A stretch of 64,000 bases of DNA from Rhynochetos jubatus (taxonomy: Eukaryota > Chordata > Aves > Eurypygiformes > Rhynochetidae). Both the position numbers and the translations under genes were made by a program. The DNA lies in contig CM050690.1 of NCBI GenBank assembly GCA_027574665.1, forward strand, positions 72,273,433 through 72,337,432. The letters run 5' to 3'. Position 1 is the first letter of the stretch, and each line of letters begins with the position of its first letter. The notes below the pieces were generated by a model. The model made no database searches and was not told the DNA's origin. It worked only from the letters and a program-made list of their open reading frames with translations. Shown here in pieces: positions 56,180 to 64,000 of this stretch.

Positions 56180-59100
56180 TGAGGTTATTCCTTATAGCTA
56201 CTCCTGTATAAACTTTCTGTGATTTTTTTTCAATCATTCAAATTCTAAAAGTGAAGTATTACAGAATAAGTGAAGGTTAAAAAAGAAAAAAACCCAGAAA
56301 ATTATTTGATGTGGCCATAGTGTATGCTTCTGTCTCTTTCAAAAAGCTAAACATAGCAATGGTGTAAGTACAGTTACATCATACTGTTGGTGTATGCTCT
56401 GGTACACAGGTGTGATTTGTTGTCACAGCACTACAGTGGAATACGCAAATCTAAAATCTATTAAATCACTAAAGTTCATTACACGCTGGAAACTGAAGTT
56501 TCACTCATTCTGTCCAATGAGTTTCACTCATTCAGTGCACGTTACGCTTTGTTTCAAATCCACGAACCATAAATTAATATAGACTAACATTCCGGTAACT
56601 ACTTCTTTGTCAGATGTAGAAGAGCATCGCACATTACAAAGATCACTTCTTATTTCTGGTACCATTTATAAAAGAATCCTTCTGTTCCACTTTGAGGTCG
56701 AATTTATCTTTGACCTTTTTAATAAGTAATTCTTGGAGTATGGGGATATTTCTGTTTGCAACACTTAATGCTAACGGCATGGGCCTGTGGAATAAAAATA
56801 CAATATTTTAGAAGAACAGAGGGAAACTGAAGACTTAAAAATGGAATACAGTGTTGTTCATGCACCAGGGTGCAACGTTTAACGGAGTGATTATCAGTGG
56901 TGAGCAATTAAAAGGAAAGCTTTCTCATTGTAAGAAAAATTTCTTGCTGATTTCAGTGGTAGAAATATAGAAAGCAGAAATGCTTTAAAGTTACCTTAAA
57001 AAAATTACACTATTTTCTGTTGTCCAGCCTCGATGCATAGCCCCAAGCACGTGCTTGTTCTCAGTCTTTCAAGAGGATATCTTGCTGCCACGGTGCCTCC
57101 TCAGGCATCACTATTTATTTTGAGAGCTACAGGTGCTATTCGTGTGGCTAGTTCAACTCCGTACCAAAGTTTCTTTACTCATAAAGCAAACTTCTCTGTT
57201 CAGGCATGTAACCCTAAAATTTAGGATTAAAAAGGTCAAAGATGTATTTTGGATTTCCTGTATTTTTGTTCTACTGGCCTTTATCCAGTTTCTGGATCTT
57301 TTGAAATATTGTGTACTTAAAGTGATTCCACATTAAATATGAAGCTGTGACCATGATTTTTGCGCTGTGTGTGGTGTGGAGTGAATTTGCAGTTTGTTTC
57401 TGGTTTCTGCTGCCTGTTTTAGTGGGCTATTTTACGTAACTTCGGACACTTGTTAATCCGAGGAGAACGGAAAAACAAGGTTTTAAAGAGCGCAGCCTTA
57501 GCGTTGAGTTTAAATACTGCACTGTCAGACAGACAAAACTGAGGCTGGGTAATCGGTTTGTGAACCAATTATCATTTTGATATCCTGTGTTTTGGTAAAG
57601 CTAGCAGTTTGCTAATTAGCAGCGTTTGCCTTTTTTCTTGGGCACTGCTGTGTGTTCAGTCTCAGAATCCCAGACACCGCAGTCATCATCCACGAAGGGG
57701 AAGCCGGCACAGCAAGGATTGTCCCCTCGTGCTCAGCTGAGACGAACAGTTGGTGAAAAAGCGAGCTGTTCCGTTCTGAACCTTTCTCGAACTCTGGCTC
57801 GTCTGCCTGGTTCCCACGCGTGTCCTGTCTGTGAGCAGCGCGGTTTCGTGTGGATTCCCGTAGAGAGGCATCGCTAGAAATTAAAGGTCTGTTGGACGTA
57901 GTCCATCAACTTCTTGCCCTGCTAGGAAATCGCAGATGAATGGTTAATCTTACAGAGCTGTTGGATGTGATGGGTTCGTTTGCTGCTTCTATTTTTAGAG
58001 CTATTTCACTACTCAGAAGTGATTTCGCAGTACTTAGAATTGTCGTACCAAGCGAATTTCTGAGCGTTGGAATCAACTTTAAATATTCCTACAGCCGTTT
58101 GTATGCATATTTAACATTCTTGTTGCTGGTTTAATATCTGCTGAGCGTTACTCTGTTAAGTATTCACACAATGCCGAATTCATTTCTTTATTAAACAATT
58201 AAGACTTGTTTGGACTACCCAAATGGATTTTAATAACACAGCATTAATAAGGGCAGGGAGGGGGGGAGCAGTAGGCACAATTTGCGGTGTTTTTTTTCCA
58301 CCTACGCTGTAGGTTTACAAAGTAGAGTGACAGATCAAAACCACATCTGTTTTCCTTTGGTTTCTTCTCTGAAGGCTGTAAGCCAAAGAGCTTTCTAGCC
58401 AAAAAGGCTATCAAATTAAATTTCTCCTGAGAGATTCTTTTATAAACCTTCTCAAGAGTTCCTTTTTTCCTTCAGTGTGGTATTTCTCAGCCTCTTTAAA
58501 ATAAAACAGACATCTGGTCTCTCGGTGAGGAGGGAACCAAGGGGTGTCATCTGCAGAGTTATCACAGTGGTTTCGATTCACATCCAAATAAACATCAGCA
58601 CTCGTTCTGTAAGTATCTGTTAACTTTGTATTCTCCCATTTTGTTCCACTTCCTCACTGGGATTATGAAAATGGGCAGAGGGATTCCTAGTACTGAAAGA
58701 AGTTTGCTCTTGTTTAATGAACTGCTTTCTGGAGGTTTACAGTTTGCATTTTAAGAAATGCTGCCCTAGTAATACCCGCCAAGTGGTAAGTTCCTAACAG
58801 GGTAAAGGTCCTTTTTTTTCCTCGTGGGTACACAGTTGGCAGCTGTTGCTGGGGATGTTTATGCTGCACAGTGCTGTTTCATGTAGCCTTAACATACCTG
58901 CATTAGCAAGGGTCATCCTTAAGGGTCGTCTTCGTTAATATGGGTGTTTTCTTGAGCTGTTTTGCAAAGCCAGGGCCACTGGTGTTTCTTCTGAAGGCAG
59001 AGGTTCATTTCTTGTGGGATAGGTTAAAGCCTACCAGATTTTAGAGGCTCAGCTTAGCTTAAATAATTGCACATAGATTGTACATCAGTCCTGTTTCGGG

Positions 59101-59892
59101 ATATCATAAATCCAAAGAAGCAAGGCATCAAGAAACCTCTATGGGTTTTTGAAGTTTTCTGTATGTAGAATTCTAAGATTGCAGAAGGGAATAGCTGACC
59201 AAGAGAAAATTAATCACTTTTTCTACAGTTTAACATTAAAGGGGAGAGAAAAAGCCGCTTGCTTCTACATGAGAATCACAAACGTTGCTCCTTATGTAAG
59301 CTGTTTTCTTTCCTCTTCCGCATGCTGCATCGTGTTTGTGTTAACCACGTGCACGTGTGATTGGGAGGTTCTGCGCAGGGTATGTAAGACAGCCCTGTCA
59401 CAGCCCTAACTTCTGCCATCCTCCTAAACTTGCCGGTAATCTGCTGGTTATGCAGGTTCATGTTTCCTCACTCAGACAGTCAGCTGAGCTGCGTGGCTAA
59501 CAGTGCAAGTCACAGCAGTTCGGGAGAGATGGAGGGGCCTGAACGCAGGAGTTTATTGCCGTTTTACGTGCTCTGGTGGAACGTGCTGCTCGAAAAGGGG
59601 ATGGGTTTTGCAGAGGTCCAGGCCAATAGCTGCCAGCCCCACATCGATACCTCAGTATCCTGGGGATGTCTAGAATGGCCTCGTTCAGGTGACCACCATG
59701 TATTTACATGCCTTCCTGAGAGAAAGGTGCAGGTACTTCTGATTTTTGTGCCAGTTTATTCAAGAAGGTGGGATAATCGTGAAAGAAGCACTGTGGTGTC
59801 GGCATTGGAGTGTGCTTGTCACAGTAATAATTAAATGCCATCTCGATTTCTCACAGTAACTTCTTTCTTTCAGTGTGTTCTGTAAATGGAGG
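56180..59892. other. Intergenic downstream of ZFR
   Basis: No recognisable exon or known repeat. In mammals and birds MTMR12 lies next in the same orientation, but I see none of its coding sequence. Short ORFs (for example 57626-57877 and 59430-59834) lack recognisable domains. Confidence 0.45.
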
Positions 59893-60056
59893 TGGTGGAA
59901 TGGAATGGAATGGAATGGAATGGAATGGAATGGAATGGAATGGAATGGAATGGAATAGAATAGAATAGAATAGAATAGAATAGAATAGAATAGAATAGAA
60001 TAGAATAGAATAGAATAGAATAGAATAGAACAGAATAGAACAGAAAGAACAGAATA
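59893..60056. repeat. Pentanucleotide satellite (GGAAT)n then (AGAAT)n
   Basis: About a dozen TGGAA units (to about 59954) switch to TAGAA units (to about 60050), with decayed units at the right edge. It abuts the 3' end of the antisense CR1. The open frames across it are repeat artefacts. Confidence 0.95.
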
Positions 60057-60945
60057 ACAGCATGTTTCAGTTGGGAGTGTCCTACAGTGATCATCTGGTC
60101 CAACTGCCTGACCACTTCAGGGCTGAGCAGAAGTTCAAGCATGTTATTAAGGGCACTGCCCAAATGCCTCTTAAGCACCGACAGGCCTGGGGCATCAGTC
60201 AGCTCTCTAGGAAGCCTGTTCAGCATTTGACCACCCTCCCAACAAAGAACTACTGCTAATGTCCAGTCTGCTCCTCCCCTGATGAAGCGCTGAACCACTC
60301 CAATGCATCCTATCACTGGATCGCAGGGAGAAGAGACCAGCACCTCCCTCTCCCCCTCAGCCTCCTTTGCTCCAAACTAGACAAGCCCAGAGCCCTCGGC
60401 CGCTCTGCACAGGACGTGCCTTCCAGCCCTGGCACCAGCTTTGTTTCCCTCCTCTGGATGCATCCAAAGACCCTCACATCCTTCTTAAATTCCAGGCCCC
60501 AGAGCTGCACCAGCACTGGAGGTGAGGCCGCACCGACGCTGAATCCAGTGGGATAACCAGGTCTCTTGCCCGGCTGGTTGTGCTGTGTGTGATGGGCCCC
60601 GGGATGCGGTTTGCCCCCTTGGCTGCCAGGGGATGCTGCTGACTGGTGTTGAGCCGCTGCCCACCAGCACCCCCAGATCCCTGTCTGCAGGGCTGCTCGG
60701 CAGCCCCTCCTCTCCCAGTCTGTACTTGTGCCAGTGTAACTGTCCCAGGTGCAGAATCCAGTGTTTGTTCTTGTTAAATTTCAGCCCATTAACCACAGCC
60801 CAAGGCTCCAGCCTACCTAGATCCTCTGTAAGGCCTCCTGCCCCTGAAGAGACTGAACAGCACCTCCCAGTTTGGTGTCATCATCAAACTTGCTGACGGT
60901 GCATTCAACTCCTGCATCCAGATTGTTGGATAAAAACACTGAACC
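60057..60945 (-). mobile_element. CR1 LINE fragment, antisense
   Basis: Its 3' section (60062-60737) is nearly identical to 11715-12384. Unlike that copy it continues into the contiguous upstream CR1 sequence (minus-strand peptide VSKFDDDTKLGGAVQSLQGQ). It is 5' truncated near 60945. Confidence 0.92.
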
Positions 60946-61187
60946 CAGCAACGAGCACGTGACTTTCCCCTTATTTCTCATATGGACCAACCAGCTTTTG
61001 GTGCCCACAAGTATCAAGAATGTCACCCAACACATATTCATTCCCAAATACGCTGTTTCCAATAATATATCCTCTTTCCAGTTCGTTATAATTTTGGTGA
61101 TCTTTTACAGAACAGAGGGCACAGACATTTTAGCAGGAAAATGTCTGCACTTCCCAGCCTTTTTCCCTTTGATGGTCAAGCACCAAA

Positions 61188-61583
61188 ATGGCTGTTTCTC
61201 CAGTGAAAAGAAGTAGTCTTGGAGTGAATTATGATTGTGAGAGGAGAGAAGAAAGGAAATACAAACCCCAGAATATGGTATCAGAAATAAGGGAACTGAT
61301 TAAATGGGTCCAACCGAACAAAAAACCAAACAAGGCCATTAGGGAGCTACAAACCAAAGCTAAGTTAAAAATGAAAGAGAAGTTGCATCAAGTACTAAAA
61401 CAGTCAGCTACACACTACAAAAATAATGTGGGAAAAAGAGGAGAAAAGCCTTATTTCACGCACAGAGAAGACCCAGTCCAGTTCATGACTTGTCACCCAT
61501 GCAGCAACTGCGGTGCCCCACACATCATCACACTGAAAAAGAAGTGCCAGATGATTGACGAGGTTGAGGCTGAAGCGGTTTAG
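61188..61583 (+). other. Unrecognised 131-codon ORF
   Basis: An ATG-to-TAG open frame in an otherwise AT-rich interval (60946-61710) between two CR1 copies. The product would be basic: Lys-rich in the middle (REL...TKAKLKMKEKL), with a C-terminal cysteine cluster (C102, C105, C108, C120; CHPCSNCGAPH) and an acidic end. I recognise no family. It could be a remnant of a mobile element, a processed pseudogene or chance. There is no visible promoter, poly-A tail or splice evidence. Confidence 0.25.
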
Positions 61584-61710
61584 GCCAGCCGGGCTGAGGT
61601 GTGAATAAAGGCTACATGAAACGTCACTGTGAATGAGCTGGGAGGGGAGGGGGAGGATGAAGCCAAGGGACGGACCTTTCCTGCGTCTCTCCTGCTTCAC
61701 AGACAAAGCC

Positions 61711-62034
61711 TTGAGGGCCTGCAAGGAAGCTGGGTGGGGGCTTTTTACAAGGGCCCGTAGTGGCAGGACAAGGGGTAACGGGTTTAAACTGAAAGCGGGG
61801 AGATTTAGATTGGATATCAGGAAGAAATTCTTCCCAGAGAGGGTGGTGAGGCACTGGGACAGGTTGCCCAGAGAAGCTGTGGGTGCCCCATCCCTGGCAG
61901 TGTCCAAGGCCAGGCTGGATGAGGCTTGGAGCAACCTGGTCTAGTGGAGGGTGTCCCTGCCCATGGCAGGGGGCTGGAACTGGATGGTCTTTAAGGACCC
62001 TTCCAACCCAAACCATTCTGTGGTGATTCTATGG
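61711..62034 (+). mobile_element. CR1 LINE 3' fragment
   Basis: GGGGGCTTTTTACAAGGGCC, then GGTTTAAACTGAAAG, AGGTTGCCCAGAGAAGCTGT, ending CTGTGGTGATTCTATGG. It is little diverged and 5' truncated to about 320 bp. Minus-strand frames over it are antisense. Confidence 0.93.
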
Positions 62035-64000
62035 AAAGTGTACCTCTGGTGTCCACGCCTTCCTCCCTTACATGCGAATGCAGAGGAGACCGTGTGAGCA
62101 CAGTTCTCCACGCACCTGGAAATCAAAATGAATGCTGCACAGCCAAAAAAGCAAACCCAAAAAGTGCAGTTTTATGCAGCAAATCAGCAGGCTCAGGTGG
62201 GCCAACACCTGAAATGTCGCTGTGTTCACAGCAGCGGAGATCGCTGTGTCGCTAGCAGCAGCTTCGTTTGGAAAGGCAGAGCTAGTTTTCACCTTGCTGT
62301 GACAAGCATGAAGCAAAAACCGTGATGTTTCAGCTACTTCAGCGCCCCTCTCACTTGCCAAAGAATGCATTTTAAAAGAATTTTAAAATAAATCTTAAAA
62401 AGATGCAGCAAAGTTGCCATGGCAGCAAGATCCCATATAAAATCTCTGCTAGTGCATGAGAACAGCGGTTAGAAACACAGTCAGGACTATTTCATGAATA
62501 AATTAGAAGTAAATACTTTTGGGGGTAAAGAAATGAAACTCTTGATTATAGACACAGGAGAAAAGAGAAGAGAGATTCAGTTTGTGCAGTTACTGAGGGT
62601 CTGCACAGAAGAAACGAGCTATAGCAACGCTCCGAGGTAAGGATTCACACCGAGGGAGGCGACTTGGGAAAAAGGTGTAAGGGAAAACTTCATTTAAAGT
62701 GTGTGTCAGCAGAGAGTGTCTGGCAGATCACTGAGAACAGGAGGAGAGGAACATTCTAGACGCAATCCTTGTGTGAGGAGATGGTGTGCATTTTTGCTTT
62801 CCTGCGTCCGTTTCCTAAGAAACTTCTTGCAGCTGCTGCCAGGGGTGATCTCAGGGCAATAGATTCAGCATAAGCATTCCTCGTATGGCAGTGGTCAATC
62901 ATAAACCAGGATTCTGGATGCTTTAGCTGATGTCCCCAGCATGTTCTCCAGCATATCCGAAGGCATAAGATGAGCCCATTTACAAGCTGTGTGACCCTCG
63001 TACCGGAGTAGCCAGGGCTGAAGTGTTTCCCACGAGGCAGTGAAGCAGAGCAAGACAGAACTGACCTGAAAGCCAAGGGCTTGGAACAAAGTCCACACGA
63101 GAAGCTTCCACCAACCCTCTGCTGGTTTATATATTCTCCCGGAGGAACAGTCCCTCTACAAATGTCACCCATGCGTCATAAAAGAACAGGAGATCTAGCA
63201 TAACTTATTTCCTTGGAAAAACCTTCTGGTGTTGTGGAAGCGCAGGTGAGCTCTGGAGTCCCCGCGATGAACGTTTCCAAATACCCATCCGACGTTCAGG
63301 TGTGCCAAATTCCCATGCAGACATCAGCACGAGTATGTTTTCGTTCTAGAAAGTTTGGTCAAGAAACTTTCCAAAAGCCTGCAGCTGAAAACCACAGCAA
63401 TTCTGGAGAAAAAGTGTTCTAGCAAATCAAAGACCATTGCTAACAGGAAAAAAAAATATATGGGTTTATGGGATTTCTTTTACAAGATTTGCTGCTTCTA
63501 CAAAGTTTGCTGCTTCAAAGACTTTTTGTCTTTGCCAAATATTTACCTTGCTTAGACAAAGGCCTTTTTGCAGTCAGGGACAAAAACGGGAAGCTAGAGC
63601 CAGCCTCTAGGCTCATGTTTGTGTTTCATATTAGTTTCTGGTAAAGAGCATTTTGCTTTCCTTAAGGGGTAGGTTTGTGCGTGTTTCTTAAATTATCTGG
63701 GCTGGATTGTTTAGTTACAGCAGCTGTATGGGAGCTGGGGACGACAGCATGAGCGTTTCGCTGGATGGCTTCTCTCAATACCCAACACCCGCGATTAGTG
63801 ACTCACACATGCATTTTTCATTAGGAAATCAAAGCCAAGAGTATATCAAGGGCCTGTTAGGCAAAGTAAAACAAGCACATTTTTACTGCAGTCATGTGCT
63901 AGATACAATTTTCACCCCTGAAAGGAAGAACAGAAGACACAGGATGCCGGTAGAAAAAGCTTCAAGTCTCTACGTGTACTTCCCAAAGAGGAGAAGCTAC
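62035..64000. other. Intergenic right edge, no feature recognised
   Basis: Mixed-composition DNA with short ORFs on both strands (for example 62756-63172 minus) and no recognised domain, repeat or splice pattern. Confidence 0.45.

Noticed and set aside
59893..60056. Possible CRISPR-like array
   Set aside because: It is a continuous 5-bp tandem repeat with no spacers, in a vertebrate genome.
59870..60343. 157-codon minus-strand ORF with repeating FYSIL units
   Set aside because: It is created by the pentanucleotide satellite running into CR1 sequence.

Overview
This is vertebrate, almost certainly avian, nuclear DNA. It is AT-rich and intron-rich, carries many CR1 LINE fragments with bird-type 3' ends plus several endogenous-retrovirus LTRs, and holds one complete protein gene on the + strand: ZFR, zinc finger RNA-binding protein. 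Twenty coding exons between 8657 and 55164 join in frame into a 1067-residue protein, close to the mammalian length as I recall it (about 1074). ZFR is Z-linked in birds, with a W gametolog in many species, so the window is probably from Z (or W).

Layout. Positions 1-8210 are intergenic: an antisense CR1 (413-1183), two solo LTRs of one family (3266-4011 and 6863-7634), and a different antisense LTR-like block (about 7661-8210) that ends at the ZFR CpG island. The island (about 8215-9400) contains a TATA-less promoter with a duplicated ZNF143-like plus NRF1-like module. Exons 1 and 2 lie in the island. A 16.9-kb intron 2 full of CR1 pieces follows, then exons 3-20 at 25914-55164. The 3' UTR probably ends near 56.2 kb. 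From there to 64000 no gene is recognised: there is a pentanucleotide satellite (59893-60056), a CR1 that it abuts, an unrecognised 131-codon ORF (61188-61583) and another CR1.

The protein has a low-complexity Ala/Gln/Pro/Thr-rich N-terminus, three C2H2 fingers of the dsRNA-binding type (exons 6/7, 7 and 10), a charged K/E/R segment (exons 11-12) and a C-terminal DZF domain (exons 13-20), which in this family pairs with ILF2/NF45-type partners.

Main points of interest: (i) two of the 19 introns (8 and 18) use GC-AG splice sites; (ii) introns 2 and 9 carry nearly identical CR1 copies of about 800 bp in opposite orientation, flanking exons 3-9, which predicts a long dsRNA hairpin in the pre-mRNA of a dsRNA-binding protein and a candidate circular RNA; (iii) the duplicated promoter module; (iv) an LTR abutting the promoter in divergent orientation. 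I found no CRISPR array, tRNA, rRNA or prokaryotic feature.
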